A DNA stretch of 64,000 nucleotides from Diphasiastrum complanatum (lineage: Eukaryota > Streptophyta > Lycopodiopsida > Lycopodiales > Lycopodiaceae): assembly GCA_029204225.1 (NCBI GenBank), contig CM055107.1, forward strand, positions 13,946,900 through 14,010,899, read 5' to 3'. The stretch's first letter is position 1; each line of letters starts with the position of its first letter. Shown here piece by piece: positions 35,415 through 46,906 of this stretch. The notes below the pieces were generated by a model that saw nothing but the letters and a program-made list of their open reading frames with translations, was not told where the DNA came from and searched no databases. The translations under genes and the position numbers were made by a program.

Positions 35415-35560
35415 TAAGGTGATCCTTGTCTTATGCTATGTTTTTTTTTATCTTTTATATTAGTAGATTTTATGTTATAAAGGTTTATTCATGCATTTCT
35501 AAATTTTTTAAGTGTATTTATGATATTGCCTTGTCTTACTAAATGTTGTGCAAGAATTCA
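35415..35560 (+). other. Possible intron
   Basis: Starts GTAAGG and is T-rich up to GTTGTGCAAG. Joining the ends as written gives a stop, so either the exact sites differ or a mutation has spoiled the frame. It separates two coding-like stretches. Confidence 0.35.
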
Positions 35561-36145
35561 TGGAAGCAATAAAGGTCACATTGGAGGCAATAAATGCAAG
35601 AAGTGACTTGCATATGCTTTTGAGTAGCGAGTTTATTTTCAATAGGTGGTTGGATATTATGGAGAAATACATAATTGGAGAAATTGCAAACAACAGGGGT
35701 GAGCATTCCAATAAGAATTCAAATGAGTTTGCAAAAGATAAAAAGATGCAGATGGATGGTACCACACAATTATCTCCTAGCATGTTTCGTTGTATTCAAG
35801 GGTTGCTTGATGGAAAAGTTTTAAAGATACAAGAAATGGCATTTCGTGGCACCATGAGGATGTGGCTACAAGTTTCAAGTATAATAGAGTACTGAAGAAT
35901 GGAATTGTGGAGTACTTAAAGAGCATCTTTAGTGAGGACAAGCTACAATATGATGAGGTTGCAAAAAAATACAATATCACAAAAGAGCTTTATGATAAGA
36001 CATATAGTTGGAGCAAAGTTTGGATGAAGGAGTCAATTAACAAAGCAAAAAAAAAGACACCTCTACCTGAAGTTGTGAAGAATGAACTACGTCTTGCACA
36101 TGCGAAGGCATTTGGAGTTCAACAACGTCTACATTTTGAAAGGCC
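35561..36145 (+). pseudogene. Middle segment of the ParB/methyltransferase-like gene
   Basis: Two overlapping frames (35548-35895 and 35862-36230) join by a one-base indel near 35865. The helix-rich content includes FIFNRWLDIMEKYIIGEI and VVKNELRLAHAKAFG. No known domain; it bridges the ParB-like and methyltransferase-like parts. A further frame change lies near 36146. Confidence 0.45.
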
Positions 36146-36667
36146 TTGGAGGATTTTCAACACAGGGGAATTAATCTCATGCTTTACAGATGTGATAGTT
36201 GCATGTGTGATTCTAATGACATTGGGTTAGTTCTTGTAGACACTACATCACAAGGGCCTCAGTATGAGTGGACCACAGATGCTTTTAAAAGGTTGATGGA
36301 ATGCATTGCTAGCATGATCTTGGGTGATTCTTATGTCTTGGTTGCACTAGTACCTTATGGACTAGTTTTGAGTGCTTCGGATACTACTTTACGACACATT
36401 GTTGGTTCCGTTTATCTAGAGTATGGATCATATACTAGAGGGGATGCATGTAAAAAAAGGTACACAAGTAGCCATGATCTTGTTGTGTTGATGGCAATGA
36501 TCTCAAAGACAGAGGACAAAACCATATGGGATGCTCTTATTAGCAATGAAGTACCGTCCAATATATATGATGAAGATGAAAGTGAAGAGGAAAAAGAATA
36601 CGTCTCATGGATGGAGCAACCACTAATCTGTGCATTAGACGAGTTCCAAAATAAAAAAAGACCCTTG
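36146..36667 (+). pseudogene. Amino-methyltransferase-like region, motif IV half
   Basis: Open to the splice donor at 36668. Block GLVLVDTTSQGPQYEWT (about 36221-36271) sits where beta-class N6-adenine/N4-cytosine methyltransferases have the catalytic (D/S/N)PP(Y/W) motif followed by an aromatic/Trp segment; here the PPY is replaced by TTS, so catalysis would be lost or altered. DSYVLVALVPYG and YLEYGSYTRGD fit the following strands. An acidic tail DEDESEEEKE precedes the intron. The match to the family is inferred from order and pattern, together with motif I downstream. Confidence 0.5.
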
Positions 36668-36862
36668 GTAAAGATACTTTTATTTTTTTTCTTTAGTTTC
36701 GACCATCACCAGGCCCAATCAAAATGCACAAATTTGAAATCTATGTAACGTAGTTCATATGAACTGAGAAATAAAAATACAATATAGAAAACTTTGAAAT
36801 TTGTGTCCGTACACCATCAAAATCAATGTCAACTTCAAAAAAAAAAAATTGGATTGTTTGAG
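36668..36862 (+). other. Intron, GT-AG, phase 0
   Basis: 195 bp, CCCTTG|GTAAAG ... TTTGAG|AAGCCT. T-rich after the donor. Splicing joins RPL to KPITYESC in frame and brings the Lys-Pro of methyltransferase motif X next to the exon. A clean eukaryotic intron, arguing against bacterial contamination. Confidence 0.65.
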
Positions 36863-37419
36863 AAGCCTATAACATATGAGAGTTGTGCACTAAGCGGAGG
36901 TTGTACCAGCAAATATCCCAAAAACTGCACATTCTTATCTATGCTTGTTTCCTCATTTTTGCCAACATGGAAAAGTTGTTGTGGATGCATCTACTGGAGG
37001 ATTCGCCATGAGAGAGGCCCTACGTACTGAGAGGAAGACAATTGTGTTTGCAAGTATTTCTTCTGAGAAAGATTTGCTTGAAAGTTATGCTTCTATGATG
37101 GTTGAAAGCTTGCTTGAGGTTAATGCCTTCTATAAAAGCTTAGGGGGGGAAGATGGGAAGTGCAAGTCAAAGTGCAAGCCAATTACCTTCTTCATGTCAA
37201 GCTCAGCCATTGCCTGCAGATTTCCTTAGAGATATTGCTGAAACCTCAGAGGACATGGATTTGTTCAATATGCAAGAAGGTTATGTTGGACTTGATGATG
37301 TTATTGAAGGTCATAATGATAACACTTTGATTCAGGATGAGGGGCATGCTGAAATGGATGATAAAGAGACTATGGAGAACCAAGCTGTAGAACAGGACAT
37401 AGTAAATGAGGCAAGTTAG
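36863..37419 (+). pseudogene. Amino-methyltransferase-like region, motif X-I half, broken
   Basis: Begins KPITYESC (motif X, Lys-Pro). After a one-base frame change near 36955 the block HGKVVVDASTGGFAMREALR (about 36968-37027) looks like motif I, the S-adenosylmethionine site, whose usual form is vlDpfaGsGttl.Aal; TERKTIVFASISSEKDLLES continues as the acidic-loop strand. Motif order IV-X-I is that of the beta class. Another frame change near 37160 leads to an acidic C-terminal tail (DEGHAEMDDKETMEN) ending at 37419. At least four frame breaks over the whole gene suggest a pseudogene. Confidence 0.5.
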
Positions 37420-37673
37420 TAAAGTCATTGTATAGTCATGGGATGGATGCCTTGATGCACTCTTCAAAGAACTATTTTCTTTTTTTTTAATGGATGATAA
37501 GTTTAAATATTTGGATACTACACAAACCATCTTATGTCAATTGTTCTTACTTTTCAATTGTATTTGTGTGTGTGTGTGTGTGCATCACTTATATTGTTTT
37601 TTCTCTTAAGAACATATGAAGGTAATTAAAGACTTTTAAGGAGATGTCAAAAAGTATTTTTATAAATTAAGGC
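37420..37673. other. Spacer between the two genes
   Basis: 254 bp, AT-rich with a short GT repeat at about 37566-37581. No clear promoter; the genes may be separate or formerly one transcript. Confidence 0.5.
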
Positions 37674-38682
37674 ATGAAGAGCATGAATATTAATACATTG
37701 GGTTATGTACTTTCAGTTCAACAACCAAAAAAGCATTACCATGATGAGTTGTTTCTTATTTTAGATTTGAATGGTGTACTTTTAAAAAGATATGAAAGGC
37801 ATCCGGGTTATCCTGATATTGTGAAAGTTGGAAAACGATGGATAAAACTACATTTTGGATGGTTATGTTTTTTGAAGAAAATACTCTCTTTGTTTAGGGT
37901 TGAAATATGGTCATCCATGACATACACCAATTTGCTATACACTTATACATTTATGGAGGAACAAGCACAACAAAAGCTACAATTTTCTATGGTCTGGAGC
38001 CAAGAGAATTGCTATCAGCATGAAAGAATGATGAGACCTGATAATGATATTGTCATTGCTGACTTCAAACCTTTATGTTACATTTGGCGCCACTTCTACC
38101 CATCTTTATATTGTCATAACACGATACTAGTAGATGACTCTCCGTATGAATGTTGTATGAATAGTGCAGAAAATTGCATATTTCCAGAGACATTTGATGG
38201 ATGGAGTGAGGGAGACTATCTAAATGATGTATTACTACCTCATTTGGAAGAAATGAAAAAGGCTCCCAATGTTCAAGAGTATATTAGAGAAAATCGTATC
38301 GGTCAACAACCAATCACGTCAAATCATAGCTTTTATAGTTATCTTCAACCGGTGATGCAAGATCCTTGGGACTCTATTCTACCTGTAGCTCCATCAAAAA
38401 AATCAACGTTTGATGATGTGCTACATCACAAGAAAATGGAAGACACGAAGGTTCTATCCATATATGAGGAATTTGATGTTGATCAAATACAAATATTGGA
38501 AGCCCTTGTAAAAAAAACCATGGTTTCCTCGCACCAGAGGTGAAGCAATTGTTATGGCTATCCACCTTGGTCTGGATAAAGATAACTTTAGTGAAAAACG
38601 AGCAAGAGATCATATCCAATTCCTTATTGCGAGAATGGAAAGAGAAAGGGGATTGAGGACAAGAGAGTCAATAGAAATGTAA
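37674..38682 (+). pseudogene. FCP1/SCP-type HAD phosphatase-like protein, frameshifted at the C-terminus
   Basis: Open from the ATG at 37674 to 38543 (289 aa). HAD motif I is ILDLNGVLL (residues 29-37): the second Asp of the FCP1 DxDxT motif is Asn. Motif II is IWSSM (residues 78-82), the motif III lysine is probably Lys132 in DFKPL, and motif IV is LVDDSPYE (152-159). These fit the NLI-interacting-factor/FCP1 homology domain of Mg-dependent protein phosphatases. The Asn replaces the general acid/base, so activity is doubtful. One A lost or gained in the A-run at 38510-38517 diverts the frame; reading past it adds 55 codons (HLGLDKDNFSEKRARDHI...) to a stop at 38680-38682. This C-terminal part is duplicated at 39560-39900. 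Confidence 0.72.
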
Positions 38683-40600
38683 ATGTTGAATAAGCATCAA
38701 AATTGCCTTCAACTCTATGTAATGTTCGAAGTTATATGCCTAATGTTCAAACTCTATGTAACAATTCTTCTATTTTATATTAGAATTATAATATGAATTT
38801 TGATTAAGCAATTTGTCTTTATGTTTCTTATGCAATCACTTTGTCTATAATCTATCAATTTATTAGTATTGATGCATGTACTATGGATCAAGTTGAAGAT
38901 CTGAGGTAAATTTTCTATCAGGTACATGCATGTGACAAAGATCAATATAATTTTTTCAACTTTGATTAAACAATTAACTTTATGAAAAATTTAATACACT
39001 ATTTTTGTGATCTTGCATATGTTTGGCAAAATCAAATAATGTATTTGATGAGTATTCAACACTCTAAAGAGTACATCTAAAAGCCAACCCATTGTAGTTA
39101 GTTCATGTTATATGTTATTTGAGAAGAACCCAAGTTTGACATCTTCTGTTATATTAGAGAAATAAGAAAGGAAAAATTCAATAGATTCACAATATGACAT
39201 CAAAGATATCTTCAAGGACACAATTTTCAACTATTTCCCTTGGTAGCGTAATTGAATAAAATGTGGAAAAAAAATATTACTTTTTTTTTCTTTTGATTTT
39301 GTCAAGGTTTTCCTCTTGCAACCTTAGTCAATGAAACGTGCATCTTTACACTGTAAATGATGATACAAAAGAGAAAATAATGCAAAATTATATTTTTATG
39401 TTTCAAAATCATGAATTAATACCGAGACTTTTATGTCTTCTTCTTGTCTCGAAGTGAAAACCTATGCTTGGAAATAAAAAACTTTACCAAAAGACTTTGT
39501 AAACACAGCAACAACACACTCCAATGAAGGTACATGAATCTCTTGCAAGCACCTTCTCAACACCATGGGACTGTATTCTACCTGCAAGTCCATCAAAGAG
39601 ATCAATGTTTGAGATGTGCTACATCACAAAAAAATGGAAGTCACAAATTTTCAGTCCATATATGAGGAATTTGATGTTGATCAAATACTATAACAATTAT
39701 TGAAATCACTTGTAAGAAAGCCTCACTCTTCTAGCAGTAGAGGTCAAACAATTGTTATGGCGATTTACCTTAGTCTAAATAAAGGTAACCTTAGTGAAAA
39801 TTGAGCAAGAGATCGTCTCTAGTTCCTTCTTACAAGAAAAGAAAGAGAAAGGAAATTGAGGACAAGAGCGTCAATAAAAAATCTATAAATGCTGATTAGG
39901 CCTGGAAATTGCCTTCAACTTTATGTAATGCTCAACATGCTTTGTAAACTTATATGTCTATTGTATTGATGCAACAATTCTCTTATCTTATATTGAAACT
40001 ACAATATGAATTTTAATAAAGCAATTTCATGTTTTTCTTCATGTTTTTTATGCAATCACTTAATCTATGATATATCATTTTTTAATAATGATCTATGAAT
40101 CAAGTTGAAGATGTACGATAAAGTTTCTAGCATGATACATGCATGTGACAAAGATCAATATTATTGAATCTCCAACTTTGACTAATTAAACAACTTCATG
40201 AATAATTTAGTACACTATTTTTGTGATCTTGTTATTATTGACAAAATTAAAATACTGTATTTAATGAGTATTTAAAACTTTAAAGAATACATTAAAAAAC
40301 ATTATTTCATGTTATACGTGATTCAAAAAATTCCATGCTCGGCATCTTATTTTATATTGTAGAAGACATCAAAGACACTTGCAGATATGCAATTTCAATT
40401 TTTTTTTCTTTTGTAGCATAATTGAATATGAATAATGGGAAAACCATGTTTTTTTGTTTAGTCAAGGTTATCCTCTTGCAATAACTAGCCAATGAAGCAT
40501 GCATTTTTCTATTGTGGATGAGGATATGAATGAGAAAAACATTACAAATTAACATAAAATTTGATGTTCTCACAAAAATAGGTTAATATCGAGACTTGCA
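38340..40600 (+). repeat. Old tandem duplication of the HAD gene 3' end and downstream DNA
   Basis: About 1.2 kb unit: 38340-39540 resembles 39545-40600. The second copy of the HAD C-terminus (39560-39900) keeps recognisable stretches such as ATATATGAGGAATTTGATGTTGATCAAATAC but has stops and gaps, and the downstream non-coding part is also alignable. The pair is considerably diverged. Confidence 0.8.
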
Positions 40601-43079
40601 CAAGTCTCAAAATTACTAAACATGTCTTATTCTCTTTCTTCTCCATCTTCCTCTCTTGCTTGGCAATACAAGCTTGAGTGTACATTGCCCATCTACAAGC
40701 ATATCGGCAATGATTTGGCACATACTTGGTAAGCGGTTTCATGCCATTTCCTTTATGAATAATGGAAGCTTTATGTATAAGCATTTGTTCAATGAATTCT
40801 TGCACACAATGTATGCTAATGTAGTATGATGTTTCCATACGCACTGGCGCTTTTGAAGCATGACCCACAACAAAAAACGATGGGCTGTTTTCTAGCAATG
40901 CCTTGAAATGCTTTATTAGCATGAACATTTGTAGTTCAATATATGTTTTTTGGGGCGCTCAGACAATGCTGACAGTGCACTCCAAATAAGATTTAAGCAC
41001 ACAAAATGTGCACAGATTTATGGTATTGATTAGTTACATCCATTTAACATACATAATACGGCATAGACAAAGATGCATTGCTTATCTTTCTATGCATTCA
41101 AATGAGTGTTTATATTAGAAACTTATCACTTCTTGTTGTAGCCTACCATCGCTGGTTGGACAGCGATGAACCTACCTCAAATGAGTTTCATTTTTTGTTT
41201 GGCTTCTCGGTAGTCCATCGTTGGTGGACAACGACCAATTAGCGGATTTTTTCAACTATATTTATGCCGAATTCAATGAACATTCATTGAGTGAATGAGT
41301 GTTTACATAACAAATATAATGTATGTTTGTTACAGCTCTTGATGAGACTCATACTTGAGTCTTCAACACCAAGATCCAATACACTTTTAGTTTTGTCGAT
41401 CCAGGTATGTATGTATACATATAGCAAGCACTTCTTTGATAATAGTAAGTGTATGCAAAGTTATGCTTTTAAAACTAGCATAAGATAAGAGGAAATGGGA
41501 TTTGAAGGAACTCGTTTTAGTATGGTGTAATTCGTAACACTAGTCTGGGGCTTGTGTAAACCTATTTGAACACATAGAACGGGATTCGTCAAAAAATGTT
41601 TCGCGAAGGAGACACCCTTGAACAATCATGACTTCCTCACATGATTCTATTGTGACAACTATTCAGGTTGGTACGTTTAATATAAATTGGTTGCTTTATC
41701 ACAAACGATATTGTGGTTATAAGCTATACGAATGGAATAGGGATTAGAAGAGATAGGATGCTACTAAGTAAGATATTGGAGCTACATTGCTTACATTCCA
41801 AAAAAAAGTAAAATTTGACAAATTCTAGCAAATTGCTAAAGAATCATGGAATAAAAGCTTTAACATATAGGTTTGTTTGTTGCCTTCATTACATTGAAAA
41901 CTAATCGTATATCGAAGTAATATTTTGCTTAACAAGAGTTGTTTGCCTAAAGACTCTTAAATGCACATGGATATGTGCTAAGAGTGATTGCATTCATAGG
42001 GATTGGAACGACATGGAATTGCCCTAATCCTATTACGAATGTTAGGGTTAAAACGCTTTGCTAGTTATGTATGCACACAGGTATTGTTCTATTCCTGAAT
42101 AAGACACAATCAAGTTGTAAATTGTATAAAAACAAGAGAGTAGATCGTGGGCTCTTGGAAAGCATGGATGTGCTCAGGAGTTACGATAATTATACATTAC
42201 TTGTTCTCCGTATGACAGGTGCAAGTACCGATATGCCATGTATTTGCCCCTGTACTCATGTATAATTCCATAAGACCTCTTGTTTGTGATTTGCAATTTA
42301 TCTAACCCAGCTAGATTTCAATACATAATGAATGATTAAGTATATAAATATGGACCATTACCAATATACTGATCAGAATGGTAATTGCCCTGAGATGGTG
42401 AGGACGTGGTTTGGCCTATCACTATAAACCATATGTTACGTAGGGAAGAGTGGACTATTTTGTTCTATTATTATTGCATGTTGTCAAGTTGGTAAACTTA
42501 TTTTGTACATAGATAACAACTGACATTCAGCATTAACATATGTGCTAATTCGTGCGGTTTTGTGTGGTGGGATGGTGGCAAAAAGTACCAACTAAATGTC
42601 TTGAAATAGGTTTTTCTTTACAGTGCTTTAGGAGTAGTGTATATTTTTCAACTATGTTTTTCCTTGTTGGTTTATGAATAAAGGGTTTTAAAAAATTTGG
42701 TCTTGACTTGTCAAGAGGAGCATTATTTTGTTAATCTCTCTCTAGGCATCCTTGAGGTGTAAATCTGACTATCCTTTTTACCTTACTTTGATTCATGAGC
42801 TAACATAGGCTTTCTTGTTATGTTTAGTCTTTATGATGATTTTAGGATGTCGTAGACCTGGGATATGGGGAGCCCCTTCCTCCTTCTAATCTATTCATTC
42901 AGCAGACCTTGATATGTTGTATGAAAAGAACTATTATGTTGCATAGTTTTATCATTGAGACTGATCATGCTACTTGTAATGTTGTTGGATCGGAAGATAA
43001 GGTGCTCTGTGTTATAAATTATTTGAATATGTTACATTGAATTAAAATTTACATAGAATACGGTATAAACAAAATTGAC
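40601..43079. other. No gene seen
   Basis: AT-rich sequence with short ORFs only (for example 40542-40928 minus, 128 codons, no signature). Around 41145-41235 there are small inverted motifs (CCATCGCTGGTTGGACAGCGATG). No LTR or RNA gene is recognised. Confidence 0.5.
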
Positions 43080-43373
43080 TTGTGGGCATTATTGAAATTT
43101 TTTGTTGCTGATTTAGCTAGGCTTGCTGATAAATATGAAGATGAGAAAAGATTTTATAACTTGTATATCAGAAAAGTTTTCTCCTACCTAGAAAAAAAAA
43201 ATGGCCTTCTTTCTACTGAACCTGCTCCTACCAGTCCCGATACACCTCCATCTCCACACTCTCTTGCCTTTCTAAATGAACTGGATGAAGGTAGTGCTTC
43301 TCAACTTGAAAGTTTTTCCCAAGACATCTTTGGTGATCAGTCTACCTTTGAATTTTGTCAGTCTAAAAACTGA
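43080..43373 (+). CDS. Small ORF, possibly a terminal exon
   Basis: 97 codons, no recognised family. Charged helix-like start (ADKYEDEKRFYNLYIRKVFS) followed by a Pro/Ser/Thr-rich stretch (TEPAPTSPDTPPSPHS) and an acidic end. Composition is more protein-like than the surrounding ORFs. The stop comes five bases before LTR K2. No upstream exon can be supported. Confidence 0.25.
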   Translation: MWALLKFFVADLARLADKYEDEKRFYNLYIRKVFSYLEKKNGLLSTEPAPTSPDTPPSPHSLAFLNELDEGSASQLESFSQDIFGDQSTFEFCQSKN

Positions 43374-43378
43374 CAAGT

Positions 43379-43860
43379 TGTAAAGATCACCTAGTGAAGA
43401 TCCGACTAGATCCTGTTGCATGCAACCAAAAGGACATCCGTGGAGCAAAACCACCCAACTAATAGGAAATGGCTAGTCAATACCCTCACCACTTGACCCC
43501 CATGCCATGGTGAATGAATACAAGAGAGGAGAGACTCCTGGCTACAAGGATCATAAAATCCAATAGGTAGATGGGAGAGTTTCCACTAGTATACATTCTC
43601 TCCCATGATAAGAGAATATTCCTCTTAGGATTCCCATGCAACCTAGTATAGCAATTGACCTCCTATTCTTGCACTATAGCAGTCAAACATCATGCAAGTG
43701 CTCCTATGTCCAATTATAGGTCTGGGTCCTCATATGATTATTGATTACCTTATCGGTCAAGCCCGCAATGATGAGGCATGACTAATAACCACATACATTG
43801 GAGTGACCAGCTATCTATGTCAGGAACCCCGAATCCCACATACTAGACATGGACATAACA
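43379..43860 (-). repeat. LTR K2 (3' LTR of a Ty3-gypsy element)
   Basis: 482 bp, minus strand starts TGTTATGTCC and ends GATCTTTACA. Similar to K1, with shared segments such as GGTCTGGGTCCTC. It is preceded on the minus strand by a polypurine tract AAGGGGGGAAGAA (43861-43873). Confidence 0.8.
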
Positions 43861-44150
43861 TTCTTCCCCCCTTAAACCAGTTCTGTCCTTAGAACGAGTA
43901 ACTAGCAAAGACCCAATTTGTATGCTTTTAACTCTTTCCCATGAATTATCATCCTCAATTTGACCAACCAACCTAATCAAGCACTCAGAGATAAAACAAT
44001 TTCTCAATTATTTATCTCTGATTCAGAGTACTCTTTCAGGGTCCAAAGGTACATTGAGCGATAAGTCTTCCAAATGGGCAAAATCTTCAATATATCAAAC
44101 TGTCATCATCATATAAACTAAGTTTACATGATAAATTGGATGAGCCATCG
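43861..44150 (-). pseudogene. pol: Gypsy pol C-terminus, chromodomain-like
   Basis: Minus strand: DLSLNVPLDPERVL, then a stop, IRDK, a stop, LRNCFISECLIRLVG, and the tail DDNSWERVKSI...SKDRTGLRGEECYV leading into the polypurine tract. This is the C-terminal signature of chromoviral integrases (Tekay-like), with in-frame stops. Diverged repeats of the same segment occur at about 44215-44400, so the end was duplicated. Confidence 0.72.
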
Positions 44151-45264
44151 ACCAAACCTGAAGATCACGTTCAAAAGCTAACAAATCAATCTTTTAACTA
44201 AATTCACATTTATCCTGAAAATCAATCCTTAGTCTGACTTCAATATCGAATAAGTACTTAGAGAAGGAATAATTCTCAAATTATCTATCTCTGCACTGAA
44301 GTACTATATTGACCTTTAGAAGTACACTAAGAAATAAATTTTCCTTGGCCCTAAATTTTTTAATCTAGTAACGTCACTTTCATGTAACTACAATTTACAT
44401 GAATATCTAGGTGGAATGTCACTTTTAATTGGAAATCAGTTCAAAAGTTAAAGATCCAAACAATTATATTCCAAGACTATCCACAATTACTTGTAGACCT
44501 GTCAGAATTGCTTCTTGGTATCAATACACTTAGAATTTTTTCAAAAAACTAAGGTACAACCATTCATCCTACCAAAATCTCTATGAGATCCATCAAGATA
44601 AAAGTGACTTTTGTGAAGATTATTAAAATATTATCTTCCTATCTCGAGTTTGGGGTCATGTCCATGATAATTTCCACTAGATTTCATGCTGTACATATAA
44701 GGAGTATGAATTGAGCACACATCCTTCTAGTGTAGCTCGGATTTAAGTTAGATAGGTTCAATTATGATGACATGCAGTTGTTTAGATAGCATGCAAAGTC
44801 TTACTGTATGCATGCAAGCCACATGCAATCAGTGCATGCAACATGCAAAGTAGTTTCTGTGATCTACACATGTCTAGGCAATTTTATGAGTTGACATGCA
44901 GTACATGCACCATACATGCATGCAGTTACACACGTGGATCTCTGGTAGGTGAATTAGTTCAGTTAAGTGGACTTTCCATGCAACTCCACTGTAGGAATTC
45001 GAGTCTCTTTCATGTAGGGAAAGCTGGGCATGTTTTGCCATATTGTGAATATTGAGATTTTGGTGTTTTGGACTCATTCTCTCTCTATCTGAGTTTTCTA
45101 TGTATGATTTTCTCTCTCTACCCGAGAGCAGCCTCTTTTTCCCATACTGAACACTTGGAATTATTTCTGACATTCATTTCTCATAGTGAAGAGTTAGATT
45201 TTTTCATCAGATGTATGCCATTGTGCTCTTGCCTTAGATTTTTCAAGCATACTGTTCTTTGATC
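44151..45264. other. No gene seen; diverged repeat of gypsy tail at left
   Basis: 44215-44400 resembles 43980-44150 as an old tandem copy. The remainder is anonymous, with repeated ACATGCA-type motifs around 44770-44930. Confidence 0.5.
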
Positions 45265-46452
45265 AATCTTGTGCAATCACACCTCAGTAAGACACTTCCA
45301 ATAAGTTTAAAGACTTTTGTGAGAGAGAGGGTATTCAAAGAAAGCTCTCTTGTTCATATACTCCTCAGCAAAATGGAGTTGCTGAGAGAAAAACTAGAAC
45401 TTTGTGTGAATGTGCAAAAGCCATTAGGCTGGAAGCTTCTCTGCCTAAAGAATTTTGGGGAGAGGCAGTTGTATGTGCAAACTATTTTTGTAATAGGCTT
45501 CCAAATCTTGCAATAGGAGGAAAGACACCATTTAGATGTTGTATAAAAAAAGCCTAAGGTAGATCATCTTAGGATTTTTGGCTGTGTATGCTTTGTGCAT
45601 GTACCTCTAGAAACTAGGAAGAAGGAAGATCCTAGTGCAGTAAAAGGAATTTTTGTAGGTTATGCATCTACTAAAAAAGCATACAAGATTTATTTGCCCT
45701 CTATTGACAAAAATGTTGTTAGTAGAGATGTGGTCTTCCATGAAAATCAGAAATTTAACATGGATGATGTTCAGATCAAAGAGACTCACGCAAGACCAAT
45801 GATCAACCTTGATGTTGTTCAAGAAGAGGTGAGGCCGAGGCTTGAGGAGGAGCAGATTCAAGCTACCACACCAAGAAGATCTACACAAGCAAGATCTGAG
45901 CCAAGGAGGCTCACATATGATGAAGAAGGAAGGCAAGTGGAAGGTGAAACTTCCTATCATGCACTTTTTATATCAGATGAAGAGCCTAAGGATGTCCAAG
46001 AAGCTTTTCAATCCAAAAAGTGGGTTGAAGCAATGACCCAAGAATTTGAAGCCTTGATGTCAAATAACACATGGGAGCTTGTGGAGCCCCCAAACAACAT
46101 GCACGTGATTGAATGTAAGTGGGTATTCAGAATCAAGTATAATCATGATGGATCTATCAATAAGTATAAAGCAAGACTTTGTGCTAAAGGCTACTCTCAG
46201 ATTAAAGGTCTTGCTTATGAAGATACCTTTGCACCAGTTGCAAAGATGGTAACAATTCAAATACTCATCTCTCTTGCATGTTTTCACAAATGGAGTATGT
46301 TCCAATTTGATGTTTCTAATGCATTTCTCAATGGTTACCTTGAGGAGGTGATCTATATGGAGCAACCTCCAGGTTTTGTGAAGGAAGGTGATGAATCAAA
46401 AGTTTGTCTTTTGTTCAAAAGTCTGTATGGACTGAAACAGGTACCAAGGTTT
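45265..46452 (+). pseudogene. pol: Copia F integrase-RT fragment
   Basis: Plus strand. The first 330 bp are integrase C-terminus in broken frames (TPQQNGVAERKTRTLCECAKA pattern); from 45595 an open frame carries VKGIFVGYAS, then VVSRDVVFHE, and the RT fingers and palm: NTWELVEPP, KYKARLCAKGYSQ, FQFDVSNAFLNGYLEEVIYM and SLYGLKQVPRF. It ends at about 46450 before the YVDD block, where ORF X copy 2 begins. Both ends of the element are missing. Confidence 0.88.
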
Positions 46453-46454
46453 TG

Positions 46455-46906
46455 CACATGTAACTGCCTCTCCCCAGTTGCATGTCCATTGCCACAGCTT
46501 CACTCTCCATAGTAGTGATGGCTGCTACTTCAACTGCTGGTGCAACATCAGATGTAAACCGGAATAGGAATAGAGATGAGGCTGGAAAGATCAATTGGCT
46601 TGGGAGCGAACATCCTTTCCGTCAGCAGTATTTTCTATGGCTCGGTCAAAATTTGAAAATGAGCGCACAGGCGAGAAACATGGGCTCTGTCTTTAGAAAA
46701 CTTCTGATGTTTGATCCATTGCAAAAAAGCTTTGTATGTGATAATGCCGAAGCATATTGGATTACTCGCAAGCGCATCCAATATGTAACCAAAATTTTGT
46801 ACTGATATTGTCGCATCCGCATCCGTCAAAAATATGGCTTGGTTTGCGTATTTACAAAACAATTTGAATGTGGTATCTTGGATCATAGAAATTTTGTACC
46901 CCTTCG
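46455..46906 (-). pseudogene. ORF X copy 2, main part
   Basis: Minus strand, open 46635-46886, with CKYANQAIFLTDADATIS and YKAFLQWIKHQKF shared with copy 1 (18852-19580). It breaks off near 46455-46480 against copia F. Copia E is inserted at 46906/50526 within the segment for a VPTKGYK-like block, and the gene continues at 50531. No known family. Confidence 0.7.

Noticed and set aside
33913-37419. Bacterial contamination as source of the ParB/methyltransferase-like gene
   Set aside because: AT-rich plant-like codon use, a GT-AG intron and continuous flanking plant repeats argue against it.
40542-40928. 128-codon minus-strand ORF
   Set aside because: No recognisable motif and no support from context; part lies in the duplicated non-coding segment.
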